Positions 19,525-29,190 of a DNA stretch of 64,000 bases are shown piece by piece (position 1 is the first letter of the stretch; every line of letters starts with the position of its first letter). The stretch covers positions 124,001-188,000 of the forward strand of contig NZ_AULK01000004.1 in NCBI RefSeq assembly GCF_000419445.1, given 5' to 3'. Source of the DNA: Gryllotalpicola ginsengisoli DSM 22003. Lineage in GTDB: Bacteria > Actinomycetota > Actinomycetes > Actinomycetales > Microbacteriaceae. The translations under genes and the position numbers were made by a program. The notes beneath the pieces were generated by a model that was not told the DNA's origin, did not search any database, and was given only the letters and a program-made list of their open reading frames with translations.

Positions 19525-20740
19525 CGTGGGGCTGCTCGAGCCGGTCTCCGCCGGGCACGACGCCGTCGTCTCCGACTCCGCCGTGCTCGAGGCGCTCCTC
19601 GCCGCCGAGCGCGCCCTCGTGCGCGCCGCCGTCGCCCTCGAGCTCGCGCCGGCGCAGGCCGCTGCGGCGTTCGACGAGGCGATCGCGGGCCTCGAGATCG
19701 ACGCGGCCGAGTTGGCGACGGATGCCGCGGCCGGCGGCAACCCCGTCATCCCGCTGCTCTCCCGGCTGCGGCCCGCCGTGGCCGCGGTCGACGAGTCCGC
19801 CGCCGAGTGGGTGCACCGCGGCGCCACCAGCCAGGACATCGTCGACACCGCCCTCGCCCTGATCTCGGTGCGCGCGGCGGCCGCCATCGACGCGGCGCTC
19901 GGCCGCACCGTCGACGGGCTCGCGGCGCTCGCCGCCGAGCACCGCGACACCGTGGCCGCCGCCCGCACCCTCGGCCAGCACAGCACCCCGACCACGTGGG
20001 GGCTGCGCTTCGCGCTGTGGGCCGAGGCGGTCTTGGCGGCGCGAGGCGAGCTGCGCGAGGCATCCGCCGCCCTGCCCGCCCAACTCGGCGGCGCGTCGGG
20101 AACGCTCGCCTCCTTCGTCGCCCTCTACGGCGAGGAGGCGGCCGCGCGCCTGCCCGGCGCGTACGCCGCCGAGCTCTCGCTGGCGGCGCCGCAGCTGCCC
20201 TGGCACGTCACCCGCCGGCCGTTCACCCGGCTCGCCGATGCGCTCGTCGCGGTCGTCGACGCGCTCGGCGTGATCGGCTCCGACGTCGCCCTCGCCTCCC
20301 GGACCGAGGTCGGCGAGCTCATCGAGCCGCAGGCGCCGGGCCGGGGCGGGTCGTCGGCGATGCCGCACAAGAGGAACCCGATCCTGTCGGTGCTGATCCG
20401 CTCGGCGGCACTGCGCGCGCCCGGCCTCGGCGCCGACCTGCACCGCGCCGCCGCGCTCGCCGTTGACGAGCGGCCCGACGGCGCGTGGCACAGCGAATGG
20501 CCCGCGCTGCGCGAGCTGCTGCGCCTCGCCCTCGGCGCGAGCGCGCAGGCCGCCGAGCTCAGCGCCGGACTGCGGGTTGTGCCCGAGCGCGTCGCGGCGA
20601 ACCTCGCGATCTCGGGCGACGAGCTGCTCAGCGAGCAGCGCAAGCTCACCGGCCGCACCGGGGAACCGGAGTCGTACACGGGCCTCGCCGGCGCGTTCGT
20701 CGACCGCGTGCTGGCCGGGCTCAGCCAGGAGGAGAGATGA
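19475..20740 (+). CDS. pcaB: 3-carboxy-cis,cis-muconate cycloisomerase
   Basis: 421 residues from ATG 19475. Fumarase/aspartase superfamily enzyme that lactonises 3-carboxymuconate to 4-carboxymuconolactone. The signature GRGGSSAMPHKRNPI lies near 288; RGATSQDIVDTA holds the other active-site segment. ATG 19475 lies inside pcaG (50-base overlap) but has GAAGGGAG eight bases upstream; GTG 19526, just after the pcaG stop, also fits the family N-terminus (VGLLEPVSAG), so the first 17 residues are uncertain. Confidence 0.93.
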   Translation: MTSGSRATARPSSSGSDVGLLEPVSAGHDAVVSDSAVLEALLAAERALVRAAVALELAPAQAAAAFDEAIAGLEIDAAELATDAAAGGNPVIPLLSRLRPAVAAVDESAAEWVHRGATSQDIVDTALALISVRAAAAIDAALGRTVDGLAALAAEHRDTVAAARTLGQHSTPTTWGLRFALWAEAVLAARGELREASAALPAQLGGASGTLASFVALYGEEAAARLPGAYAAELSLAAPQLPWHVTRRPFTRLADALVAVVDALGVIGSDVALASRTEVGELIEPQAPGRGGSSAMPHKRNPILSVLIRSAALRAPGLGADLHRAAALAVDERPDGAWHSEWPALRELLRLALGASAQAAELSAGLRVVPERVAANLAISGDELLSEQRKLTGRTGEPESYTGLAGAFVDRVLAGLSQEER

Positions 20741-21516
20741 CCGCACCCGAACTGCACACCACCGACCCGGCCGGCCCCGACGGCGCCCCGCTGCTCGTGC
20801 TCGGCCCGTCGCTCGGCACCTCGACGCTGCTGTGGGACGACGCGGCGGCGATCCTGCGGCGCAGCTTCCGCGTGACCGCGTGGGATCTGCCCGGCCACGG
20901 CCTCTCCCCCGCCGCGCGGGCGCCGTTCACCGTCGCCGAACTCGCCGACGCGGTCGCCGGCCTGCTCGACGAGCTCGGCGAGCAGCGCGCCTACTACGCG
21001 GGCGTCTCTCTCGGCGGCGCCGTCGGACTCGAGCTGGCGCTGCGGCATCCCTCGCGCGTGATCGCGCTCGCCGACGTGTGCTCGGCGGCGAAGATCGGCA
21101 CCCCCGAGTCGTGGCACGAGCGCGCCGCGCAGGTGCGCACGCAGGGCACGGCGGCGCTCGTGATCTCCAGCGCCCAACGCTGGTTCGCGCCCGGTTCGAT
21201 CGAACGGCACCCGGTCGTCTCCGGCCGCCTGCTGCACGCGCTGCGCGACGCGGACGACGAGAGCTACGCGCTGTGCTGCGAGGCGCTCGCCGGCTTCGAC
21301 GTGCGGCCCCGCCTCGGCGAGATCGCCGTGCCCGTGCAGGTGATCTGGGGCGAGCACGACGTCGTCATCTCCCACGAGGCGGCGGACGAGGTCGCGAGCG
21401 GCGTGCAGCGCGGAGCGCTGATTCCGATCACGGATGCCGCGCACCTCGCTCCTGCGGAGCAGCCGGAGGCCGTGGCGTCCGCCCTCGCCGAGTTGCCCGC
21501 GGAGGTGCGCGGATGA
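20737..21516 (+). CDS. pcaD: 3-oxoadipate enol-lactonase
   Basis: 259 residues, alpha/beta hydrolase that opens 3-oxoadipate enol-lactone to 3-oxoadipate. The nucleophile is S91 in GVSLGG; the acid lies in VIWGEHDVVI and the His in ITDAAHLAP. AGGAGGAG precedes the ATG, which overlaps the pcaB stop by four bases. In many actinobacteria PcaD is fused to PcaC (PcaL); here the genes are separate but overlap. Confidence 0.94.
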   Translation: MTAPELHTTDPAGPDGAPLLVLGPSLGTSTLLWDDAAAILRRSFRVTAWDLPGHGLSPAARAPFTVAELADAVAGLLDELGEQRAYYAGVSLGGAVGLELALRHPSRVIALADVCSAAKIGTPESWHERAAQVRTQGTAALVISSAQRWFAPGSIERHPVVSGRLLHALRDADDESYALCCEALAGFDVRPRLGEIAVPVQVIWGEHDVVISHEAADEVASGVQRGALIPITDAAHLAPAEQPEAVASALAELPAEVRG

Positions 21517-21974
21517 GCGAGCAGCCAGGCCGGCCCGCAGGCGCCGCCGACCCCGCCGACCCGACCGACTCGCAGCGCTACGAGCGCGGCATGGCCGTGC
21601 GCCGCGCGGTGCTCGGCGACGAGCACGTCGACCGCTCGACGGCCGCCGCCACCGACTTCACCCGGCCGTGGCAGGAGTTCATCACCCGCACCGCGTGGGG
21701 CGACGTGTGGACGAGGCCCGGCCTGACGCGCCGTGAGCGCAGCATCGCCGTGCTCTCCTCGCTCATCGCGCACGGGCACCACGAGGAGTTCCAGATGCAC
21801 GTGCGCGCCGCGCTGCGCAACGGCCTCACCCGCGACGAGATCGCCGAGGTCATCCTGCAGTCCGCGATCTACTCGGGCGTGCCCGCCGCGAACACGGCCT
21901 ATCGCCTCGCGCAGCAGGTGTTCGACCGCCTGGACGAGAATGAGGGCGACGGGGCGAAGGAGGCCAGGGAGTGA
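21513..21974 (+). CDS. pcaC: 4-carboxymuconolactone decarboxylase
   Basis: 153 residues, CMD/AhpD-like all-helical family. It contains FITRTAWGDVWTRPGLTRR and the HGHHEEFQMHVRAALRNG segment typical of PcaC. It decarboxylates 4-carboxymuconolactone to 3-oxoadipate enol-lactone. The first 20 residues are Pro/Asp-rich and probably disordered, perhaps a relic of a linker in fused PcaL proteins (inference). Four-base overlaps link it to pcaD and pcaI. Confidence 0.95.
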   Translation: MSEQPGRPAGAADPADPTDSQRYERGMAVRRAVLGDEHVDRSTAAATDFTRPWQEFITRTAWGDVWTRPGLTRRERSIAVLSSLIAHGHHEEFQMHVRAALRNGLTRDEIAEVILQSAIYSGVPAANTAYRLAQQVFDRLDENEGDGAKEARE

Positions 21975-22738
21975 TCGACAAGGTCCGAGCGGATGCCGCC
22001 GACGCGGTGTCCGGGATCGAAGACGGCTCGACCGTGATGATCAGCGGCTTCGGCCGCGCCGGCCAGCCCGTTGAGCTCATCGACGCGCTGATCGAGCTGG
22101 GCCCGCGCGACCTCACGATCGTGAACAACAACGCCGGCAACGGCGACGTCGGGCTCGCCCGGCTGCTGGCCAACCGGCAGGTGCGCAAGATCATCTGCTC
22201 CTTCCCGCGGCAGGTCGACTCGTGGGTGTTCGACGGCCTGTACCGCGCCGGCGAGATCGAGCTCGAGCTCGTGCCGCAGGGCAACCTCGCCGAGCGCATC
22301 CGTGCCGCCGGGGCCGGGATCGGCGCGTTCTTCACCCCCACCGGCTTCGGCACGCCGCTGGCGGAGGGCAAGGAGACCCGCAACATCGACGGCACCGACT
22401 ACGTGCTCGAGTACCCGATCCGCGCCGACTACGCGCTGATCGGCGGTTTCCTGGCCGACCGTCTCGGCAACGTCGTCTACCGCAAGACCAGCCGCAACTT
22501 CGGCCCGATCATGGCCGCCGCTGCCGCAACGAGCATCGTGCAGGTCGACGAGGTCGTCGAGGTCGGCGCCCTCGACCCCGAGGCCGTCGTCACTCCGGGC
22601 ATCTACGTCGACCGCGTGGTCGCGGTCGGCGAGCGGCCCTGGCTCGAACACGGCGTCTTCGTGGGCGCCGACGACGCCGAGGGTCATCGCGGCACGGATG
22701 CGGGTACCGTCGCCGCGACGGAAGGGGGTGCCGCATGA
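21971..22738 (+). CDS. pcaI: 3-oxoadipate CoA-transferase, subunit A
   Basis: 255 residues, class I CoA-transferase alpha subunit, transferring CoA from succinyl-CoA to 3-oxoadipate. The family glycine-rich stretch is MISGFGRAGQPVELIDALIE and the TIVNNNAGN loop follows. GTG 21971 overlaps the pcaC stop (GTGA). The C-terminal 25 residues are a low-complexity Gly/Ala extension. Confidence 0.93.
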   Translation: MIDKVRADAADAVSGIEDGSTVMISGFGRAGQPVELIDALIELGPRDLTIVNNNAGNGDVGLARLLANRQVRKIICSFPRQVDSWVFDGLYRAGEIELELVPQGNLAERIRAAGAGIGAFFTPTGFGTPLAEGKETRNIDGTDYVLEYPIRADYALIGGFLADRLGNVVYRKTSRNFGPIMAAAAATSIVQVDEVVEVGALDPEAVVTPGIYVDRVVAVGERPWLEHGVFVGADDAEGHRGTDAGTVAATEGGAA

Positions 22739-23388
22739 GCCTGGACCGCAGGGCGCTCGCCGCGCGCATCGCGCAGGACATCCCCGAGGGCTCGTACGTG
22801 AACCTCGGCATCGGCGCCCCCACCCTGATCAGCGACTACCTGCCGGAGGGCGCCGAGATCATCCTGCATACCGAGAACGGCATGCTCGGAATGGGTCCGC
22901 AGCCGAAGCCCGGCGAGATCGACCCCGACCTGATCAACGCGGGCAAGATCCCCGTCACCGAGCTGCCGGGCGCCGCCTACTTCCACCACGCCGACAGCTT
23001 CGCCATGATGCGCGGCGGGCACCTGGACTTCTGCGTGCTCGGCGCCTTCCAGGTGTCCCAGCACGGCGACCTCGCCAACTGGTCGACCGGCGAGCCGGGG
23101 GCGATCCCCGCCGTCGGCGGCGCCATGGATCTCGCGATCGGCGCCAAGCAGGTCTACGTGATGACCGACCTGCTCACCAAGAAGGGCGAGAGCAAGCTCG
23201 TCGCCGAGTGCGGCTACCCGCTCACCGGCGTGCGCTGCGTCACGCGCGTCTACACCGACCGCGCCGTCTTCGACGTCACCCCGGAGGGCTTCGCCGTGAT
23301 CGAGACCTTCGACACCACCGTCGACGAGCTGAGCAGCCTCACCGGCCTGACGCTCGTCGATCGCACTTCCATTCCTGAGGAGGCATAG
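22735..23388 (+). CDS. pcaJ: 3-oxoadipate CoA-transferase, subunit B
   Basis: 217 residues, class I CoA-transferase beta subunit. The catalytic glutamate is E47 in HTENGMLGMGP, which forms the CoA thioester intermediate; YVNLGIGAPTL opens the domain. GAAGGGGG lies upstream of ATG 22735, which overlaps the pcaI stop (ATGA). Confidence 0.95.
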   Translation: MSLDRRALAARIAQDIPEGSYVNLGIGAPTLISDYLPEGAEIILHTENGMLGMGPQPKPGEIDPDLINAGKIPVTELPGAAYFHHADSFAMMRGGHLDFCVLGAFQVSQHGDLANWSTGEPGAIPAVGGAMDLAIGAKQVYVMTDLLTKKGESKLVAECGYPLTGVRCVTRVYTDRAVFDVTPEGFAVIETFDTTVDELSSLTGLTLVDRTSIPEEA

Positions 23389-23392
23389 AACC

Positions 23393-24568
23393 GTGACCGC
23401 TTCCTTCGTCTACGACGCCGTGCGCACACCCTTCGGCCGCGCCGGCGGCGCGCTGTCCGGCATCCGCCCCGACGACCTCGCCGCAGTGGTGATGAAGGCC
23501 ATCGTCGAGCGCACCGGCATCGACCCGGCATCCGTCGACGACGTCGTCTTCGGCGACGCCAACCAGGCCGGCGAGGACAACCGCGACGTCGCCCGCTTCG
23601 GTGCGCTGCTCGCGGGCTTCCCGACGAGCGTGACCGGAGTCACCGTCAACCGGCTGTGCTCCTCGAGCCTCGAGGCCGCCGTGCAGGCATCCCGCGCCGT
23701 CGAATGCGGCGACGCGACGCTCGTGCTCGCGGGCGGCGTCGAGTCGATGAGCCGCGCCCCGTTCGTCGTCGAGAAGTCGCCCAAGCCCTGGCCGGCGACC
23801 GGCAACCAGACCCTGTGGAACACCTCGATCGGCTGGCGCATGGTGAACCCGAAGCTGCCGAAGGAGTGGACGATCTCCAACGGCGAGTCCGCCGAGAAGG
23901 TCGCGCGGCTGAAGAACATCAGCCGCGAGGCGCAGGACGCGTGGGCGCTTCGCTCACATCGCCGGGCAGCGGATGCCTGGGCCGCCGGTGTCTTCGACGA
24001 CGAGATCGTGCAGGTGCCCGGGGCGGAGCTCGCCCGTGACGAGGGCATCCGCGACGACACCACCCTCGAGAAGCTCGCCGGCCTGCGCGCCCTGTTCGCG
24101 CCGGACGGGAAGGGCACCGTCACGGCCGGCAACTCGAGCTCGATCAACGACGGCGCCGCGGCGGTGCTGATCGGCGCCGAGGGCGCGCTCGACGCCGAAC
24201 CGCTCGCCCGCATCGCCGGCCGCGCCGCGCACGGCGTGGACCCAGACGTGTTCCCGCTCGCCCCCATCGAGGCCGCCAACCAGGCGCTCGCGAGGGCCGG
24301 GAAGAGCTGGGCGGACGTCGACCTGGTCGAGCTCAACGAGGCCTTCGCCTCGCAGGTGCTCGCCGACCTGCAGGGCTGGCCGGAGCTCGACCCGGAGAAG
24401 GTCAACATCCACGGCGGCGGGCTCTCCATCGGGCATCCGCTGGGAGCATCCGGCGGGCGCGTCCTCGCCCACGCCGCCCACGAGCTGAAGCGCCGCGGCG
24501 GCGGTGTCGCGGTCGCCGCGATCTGCGTCGGCGTGGGCCAGGGCCTCGCGGTCGTGCTCGAGCGTTAG
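23393..24568 (+). CDS. pcaF: 3-oxoadipyl-CoA thiolase
   Basis: 391 residues, thiolase II. The nucleophile is C89 in VNRLCSSSLEA; the general bases lie in GHPLGASGGR and AICVGVGQG. It cleaves 3-oxoadipyl-CoA to succinyl-CoA and acetyl-CoA, the last pathway step. GAGGAGG nine bases before GTG 23393. Its TAG overlaps the stop of the convergent gene at 24565 by four bases. Confidence 0.94.
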   Translation: MTASFVYDAVRTPFGRAGGALSGIRPDDLAAVVMKAIVERTGIDPASVDDVVFGDANQAGEDNRDVARFGALLAGFPTSVTGVTVNRLCSSSLEAAVQASRAVECGDATLVLAGGVESMSRAPFVVEKSPKPWPATGNQTLWNTSIGWRMVNPKLPKEWTISNGESAEKVARLKNISREAQDAWALRSHRRAADAWAAGVFDDEIVQVPGAELARDEGIRDDTTLEKLAGLRALFAPDGKGTVTAGNSSSINDGAAAVLIGAEGALDAEPLARIAGRAAHGVDPDVFPLAPIEAANQALARAGKSWADVDLVELNEAFASQVLADLQGWPELDPEKVNIHGGGLSIGHPLGASGGRVLAHAAHELKRRGGGVAVAAICVGVGQGLAVVLER

Positions 24569-25227
24569 CCCCGGGCGACCGTGTGGTCGTTCTGTTCGAT
24601 GAAGCGACCAGCGCGACGATAGGCGACCACGAGTTGCACCGCGGCGATCGCGAACATCACCGAGGCGAACAGCGCGAGCAGCCTCTCCAGCACCGCATCA
24701 GTGACGATGGCCTCGCTCACAACAAAGAGGACGACTGCCGCATACAGCGGAGCGATGCCGAGCACAGCGCGCCGAGTCTGCTCGGCACTCGCCAGGATGA
24801 TGTCGAGGTGCTGCTGATCGACCGGTGCCTTGCCGTTGATCTGCTTGCGCACCGCGCGCTTCTCTTTCATCGAGAGCGGGCTGGTCACGGCACGCCAGCG
24901 GGCGATGTAGTGCCCCGTACGAATGCCCCAGATGAATCCCACGAGGCCGACCACGAGCCCTATGGCCATCACGATCAGAGCCGCGAACAACCGGGCACTC
25001 ACGTTCGCCTCGCCGGTGGACGGCGTTGAGGCGGCGGCCGGCAGCACGAGGGCCAGCACGAACCCCGCGACCCACGAAGCAATCACCAGCAAGCCCACCC
25101 AGAGCAGCACTCTCACCCGCCGCCCGCGCAACCGGTCGTCATTGACTCCCGCGGCAAGTTGAGCTGCGGCTGCCCACCTGCGATCGGCCTCGCTGTCGGT
25201 TTCGGGTGCGCTCACAGCCATCTCCAT
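24565..25227 (-). CDS. Four-helix membrane protein, unknown
   Basis: 220 residues with helices near 40-65, 82-105, 158-178 and 183-206 and a basic cytoplasmic loop (SPLSMKEKRAVRKQINGKAP). No known family recognised. Codons ending in A or T are more frequent than in neighbours (for example AAGAGGACGACTGCC, AACAACCGG), hinting at a different origin. The first ATG is 25227; ATG 25221 with GATGGAG upstream may be the real start. Confidence 0.6.
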   Translation of the reverse strand: MEMAVSAPETDSEADRRWAAAAQLAAGVNDDRLRGRRVRVLLWVGLLVIASWVAGFVLALVLPAAASTPSTGEANVSARLFAALIVMAIGLVVGLVGFIWGIRTGHYIARWRAVTSPLSMKEKRAVRKQINGKAPVDQQHLDIILASAEQTRRAVLGIAPLYAAVVLFVVSEAIVTDAVLERLLALFASVMFAIAAVQLVVAYRRAGRFIEQNDHTVARG

Positions 25228-25296
25228 CGTGGGGCGATCGACAAGTGCCTTAGCACGGGCGATAAGTACCCGCAGGGAGTCCCCGCATCACGTCAG

Positions 25297-26121
25297 TCAG
25301 TACACGGTGAGCCCGCGGGCGCGGAACTGGTCGCGCACGCGCTCGACGAGTTCGGCCGAGGGCGGCTGCGTGTCCTCCAGCGCGTAGGCGAGGCTGAGCT
25401 CGTGCCACTTGCCGCGGCCCAGCTGGTGGAACGGCAGCACCTCGACGCGGGTCACCGCGCCCGGCCGCAGCGCGTCGAACGAGGCGACGTGGTCGGCGAC
25501 GAGCTCCACGTTGTCCCAGGCATCCGTCAGATCGGGGACCAGCACGAACCGCACCCAGATCTCAACCCGGCCCTCGCGCGCGAGCCGGCGCCCGAACTCG
25601 AGCGTCGGCTCGAGTTCGCGGCCGGTCACCCGCCGATAGGTGTCGGGGTCGCCCGACTTCACGTCGAGGAGCACCAGGTCGGTGTCGGCGAGCGCCTGAT
25701 CGGTCAGCTTGGCGCCGAGGAAACCGGAGGTGTCGAGGGCGGTGTGCACGCCGAGCCGCTTCGCCCCGCGCAGGATGCGCGCCGCGAACGCCGGCTGGAA
25801 GAGGATCTCGCCGCCCGAGAGGGTGAGCCCGCCGCCGGTCGCCTGGAACACGGGCAGGTAGCGGGCGATGCGCTCGAGGAGCTCGTCGGCCGAGACATCC
25901 GTGCCGTCCCTCAGCTCCCAGGTGTCGGGGTTCTGGCAGTAGAGGCAGCGCAGCGGGCAGCCGGAGACGAACACGGTCATGCGCGTGCCGGGACCGTCGA
26001 CCGCGGTGACGAGCTCCCAGGAGTGGATGCTGCCCAGCTCGCCCGAGCGCAGGCGGGCGAGCCGGGAGTGCCGGTCGAGGCCCTGCTCCGGTCGCAGGCC
26101 GGCCAGCATCGTCGCCGTCAT
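25297..26121 (-). CDS. pflA: Pyruvate formate-lyase activating enzyme
   Basis: 274 residues, radical SAM. The cluster motif C55-x3-C59-x2-C62 lies in SGCPLRCLYCQNP; GGGLTLSGGE and LLDVKSGDP are further family segments. It generates the glycyl radical on PflB. The N-terminal 30 residues are longer than in enterobacterial PflA. The ATG shares one base with the pflB stop (TGATG), so the two are coupled. Confidence 0.94.
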   Translation of the reverse strand: MTATMLAGLRPEQGLDRHSRLARLRSGELGSIHSWELVTAVDGPGTRMTVFVSGCPLRCLYCQNPDTWELRDGTDVSADELLERIARYLPVFQATGGGLTLSGGEILFQPAFAARILRGAKRLGVHTALDTSGFLGAKLTDQALADTDLVLLDVKSGDPDTYRRVTGRELEPTLEFGRRLAREGRVEIWVRFVLVPDLTDAWDNVELVADHVASFDALRPGAVTRVEVLPFHQLGRGKWHELSLAYALEDTQPPSAELVERVRDQFRARGLTVY

Positions 26122-28400
26122 CAGATGCTCTCGTGGAAGGTGCGCGAGAGCACGTCGAGTTGCTGCTCGCGGGTCAGGCGCACGAAGTTGACGGCGTAGC
26201 CGGAGACGCGGATGGTCAGCTGCGGGTAGTTCTCGGGGTGCTCCATGGCGTCTTCGAGGGTCTGCCGGTTCAGCACGTTGACGTTCATGTGGTAGCCCTC
26301 GGTGCCCACGCTCGCGTCGAGCAGGCCGGCCAGGTTCTCGATCTGCTCGTCCTTGGTCCGGCCGAGTCCACTCGGCACCACCGTGTTCGTCAGCGAGATG
26401 CCGTCCTGCGCCTCGGCGTACGGGATCTTCGCCACCGACAGCGCGCTCGCGAGCATGCCGTGCGTGTCGCGGCCGTTCATCGGGTTGGCTCCCGGGGCGA
26501 ACGGAGCGCCCGCCCGGCGGCCGTCGGGCGTGTTGCCCGTGTTCTTGCCGTAGACCACGTTCGAGGTGATCGTCAGCACGGACTGCGTGGGCACCGCGTC
26601 GCGGTAGGCCGGGTAGTGCCGGATCTTCTCCATGAACGTCTCGACGAGCCACGTCGCCAGCGCGTCGGCGCGGTCGTCGTCGTTGCCGTAGGCGGGGAAG
26701 TCGCCGTCGATCTCGTAGTCGACGATCACGCCCCGCTCGTCGGCCACCGGCACGACCGTGGCGTACTTGATGGCCGAGAGCGAGTCGGCCGCGACCGACA
26801 GCCCGGCGATGCCGCACGCCATGGTGCGCAGCACCTTCTTGTCGTGCAGCGCCATCTCCAGCCGCTCGTAGTCGTACTTGTCGTGCATGTAGTGGATGAC
26901 GTTGAGCGCCTCGACGTAGGTCGCCGCGAGCCACTCCAGGGTGCGGTCCAGCCGCGCCACCACGTCGTCGAACTCGAGCGGGCGGCCCGGCTGCACGGGC
27001 CGGAACGCCGGCGCGACCTGCGCGCCGCTGAGCTCGTCGCGGCCGCCGTTGATCGCGTACAGCAGCGCCTTCGCGAGGTTGGCGCGCGCGCCGAAGAACT
27101 GCATCTGCTTGCCGACGGCCATGGGCGAGACGCAGCAGGCGATCGCCGCGTCGTCGCCCCAGTACTCGCGCAGATACCGGTCGGACTCGTACTGCAAGGC
27201 CGAGGTGTCGATCGACACCCGGGCGCAGAACTCCTTGAAGCCCTCCGGCAGCCGGCGCGACCACAGCACGGTGAGATTCGGCTCGGGCGCGGGCCCGAGG
27301 TTGTACAGCGTCTGCAGCATCCGGAACGAGTTCTTGGTCACGAGCGTGCGCCCGTCCTCGCCCATCCCGCCGATGGTCTCGGTCACCCAGGTGGGGTCGC
27401 CCGAGAACAGCGCGTCGTATTCGGGCGTGCGCAGGAAGCGCACGATGCGCAGCTTGATCACGAAGTCGTCGATCAGCTCCTGAGCGGATGCCTCGGTGAG
27501 CCGGCCCGCGGCGAGATCGCGCTCGAGGTAGATGTCGAGGAAGGTCGAGGTGCGCCCGAGCGACATCGCCGCGCCGTTCTGCTCCTTCACCGCGGCGAGG
27601 TAGCCGAAGTACAGCCACTGGATCGCCTCGCGCGCCGTCGTGGCCGGGCGCGAGATGTCGTACCCGTAGGAGGCGGCCATGGCCTTCAGCTCCTCGAGCG
27701 CGCGCAGCTGCTCGGCGTGCTCCTCGCGCTCGCGCACCACCGACTCGGTGAACGGATGCGTGTCCCAGTCGAGCTTGTCGAGCTTCTTCGCCTCGATCAG
27801 GGCGTCCACCCCGTACAGCGCGACGCGGCGGTAGTCGCCGATGATGCGTCCGCGCCCGTACGCGTCGGGCAGTCCCGTGAGCACGTGCGAGCGCCGGGCG
27901 GCGCGCACCGCGGGCGGGTAGGCGTCGAAGACGCCCTGGTTGTGCGTCTTGCGATACTGCGTGAACGTCTTCTCCAGGCCCTCGTCGACCGGGAAGCCGT
28001 AGGTCTCGAGGGCGTTCGCGACCATGCGCCAGCCGCCGAACGGCATGATCGCGCGTTTGAGCGGAGCATCCGTCTGCAGCCCGACGATCAGCTCGTCGTC
28101 CTTGTCGATGTAGCCGGGGCCGAAGGCGGTGATGCCGGCAGGCGTGTGCGGGTCGACGTCGTACACGCCCTTGGCGCGCTCGGCGGGGAACATCGCGGAG
28201 AGGCGGTTCCAGATGCGCAGGGTGCGCGCGGTGGGGCCGGCGAGGAAGCCGGCGTCGCCGGTGTAGGGGGTGTAGTTGCGCTGAATGAAGTCACGCACGT
28301 CGATGACGTCTTGCCAGGGGCCCGGGGTGAAGCCGGCCCACGCCTGCTCGCCGCCGGCGAAGTGAGGGGTTCCGGCCGGCACGTTCTGCACGATGCTCAT
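26121..28400 (-). CDS. pflB: Formate C-acetyltransferase (pyruvate formate-lyase)
   Basis: 759 residues. It converts pyruvate and CoA to acetyl-CoA and formate without oxygen. The active-site cysteine pair is C422-C423 in [14 protein letters not shown]; the radical glycine is G734 in [13 protein letters not shown]. Full family length. With pflA this implies anaerobic or micro-aerobic fermentation in an otherwise aerobic-looking gene set. TAGCGT six bases before ATG 28400 marks a leaderless start. Confidence 0.96.
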   Translation of the reverse strand: MSIVQNVPAGTPHFAGGEQAWAGFTPGPWQDVIDVRDFIQRNYTPYTGDAGFLAGPTARTLRIWNRLSAMFPAERAKGVYDVDPHTPAGITAFGPGYIDKDDELIVGLQTDAPLKRAIMPFGGWRMVANALETYGFPVDEGLEKTFTQYRKTHNQGVFDAYPPAVRAARRSHVLTGLPDAYGRGRIIGDYRRVALYGVDALIEAKKLDKLDWDTHPFTESVVREREEHAEQLRALEELKAMAASYGYDISRPATTAREAIQWLYFGYLAAVKEQNGAAMSLGRTSTFLDIYLERDLAAGRLTEASAQELIDDFVIKLRIVRFLRTPEYDALFSGDPTWVTETIGGMGEDGRTLVTKNSFRMLQTLYNLGPAPEPNLTVLWSRRLPEGFKEFCARVSIDTSALQYESDRYLREYWGDDAAIACCVSPMAVGKQMQFFGARANLAKALLYAINGGRDELSGAQVAPAFRPVQPGRPLEFDDVVARLDRTLEWLAATYVEALNVIHYMHDKYDYERLEMALHDKKVLRTMACGIAGLSVAADSLSAIKYATVVPVADERGVIVDYEIDGDFPAYGNDDDRADALATWLVETFMEKIRHYPAYRDAVPTQSVLTITSNVVYGKNTGNTPDGRRAGAPFAPGANPMNGRDTHGMLASALSVAKIPYAEAQDGISLTNTVVPSGLGRTKDEQIENLAGLLDASVGTEGYHMNVNVLNRQTLEDAMEHPENYPQLTIRVSGYAVNFVRLTREQQLDVLSRTFHESI

Positions 28401-28406
28401 GACGCC

Positions 28407-28412
28407 ACGCTA
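28407..28412 (-). promoter_or_regulatory. -10 element (TAGCGT) for leaderless pflB
   Basis: Reverse-strand TAGCGT ends six bases before ATG 28400. No FNR-like site is evident to me. Confidence 0.5.
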
Positions 28413-28530
28413 AGCAGGCGCCGCCCGGGCGACTCGGGCCTTTCGACCCGGTCGCGCCGATCGCGGAACGCGGGACAGTAGGCGCAGCAAACACGACATC
28501 CAGACGAACGGCTTCCCTGGGAGGCACATC

Positions 28531-29124
28531 ATGACCGCCACCGTCCCGCAGCACCACCGCCGTTTCGCCCTCGCCCCGAGGGCCGAAACCACCCCCGTCG
28601 CGGCAGAGCGCGACCTCGTCGTCACCTCGACCGGTCGCCGCTGGCTCGCCGTCCTCCGCCTCGCGACCGGATTCATCTTCCTCTGGGCCTTCCTCGACAA
28701 GACGTTCGGGCTGGGATTCTCCACGCCGGGGTCGCAGGCGTGGATCTCCGGCGGAGCGCCGAGCCAGGGGTTCCTCACCGGTGACGCCGTCACCGGGCCG
28801 CTCAAGGGGTTCTTCGCGGCCATCGCGAGCCCGGCGACCGACTGGCTGTTCATGCTGGCGATGCTCGGCATCGGCGCCGCGGTCATGCTCGGCATCGGGC
28901 TGCGCGTCAGCGCGGGCGTGGGCAGCGGCGTGCTGCTGCTCATGTACCTCGCCGAGTGGCCGTTCACGCCGGGCGCTGCCTCCACGAACCCGCTCGTTGA
29001 CTACCACATCATCTACGCGCTGGCCCTGATCGTCGTCGCCGCCCTCTCGGCGGGAGACACCTGGGGCCTGGGCGCCGCGTGGCGCCGGCTGCCCCTGGTG
29101 CAGCGCCAGCGCTGGCTCATCTGA
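28531..29124 (+). CDS. DoxX-like membrane protein
   Basis: 197 residues with four helices after a 35-residue cytoplasmic N-terminus. LRLATGFIFLWAFLDKTFGLGF is typical of DoxX/thiosulfate:quinone oxidoreductase subunit-like proteins, with conserved polar residues near the helix ends and VDYHIIYALALI in the last part. Such proteins are linked to oxidative or thiol stress; no partner is next to it. GGGAGG precedes the ATG. Confidence 0.75.
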   Translation: MTATVPQHHRRFALAPRAETTPVAAERDLVVTSTGRRWLAVLRLATGFIFLWAFLDKTFGLGFSTPGSQAWISGGAPSQGFLTGDAVTGPLKGFFAAIASPATDWLFMLAMLGIGAAVMLGIGLRVSAGVGSGVLLLMYLAEWPFTPGAASTNPLVDYHIIYALALIVVAALSAGDTWGLGAAWRRLPLVQRQRWLI

Positions 29125-29133
29125 GCCGGCCCC

Positions 29134-29170
29134 GGCGAAGCCGTCCGCGCTGCGCGCGGGCGGCTTCGCC
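29134..29170 (+). terminator. Terminator after DoxX gene
   Basis: 16-bp stem GGCGAAGCCGTCCGCG pairing with CGCGGGCGGCTTCGCC (one G-U), five-base loop, ten bases after the stop. It can serve both convergent genes. Confidence 0.7.
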
Positions 29171-29190
29171 GTGCGCGCCGTCGGTGGGTG

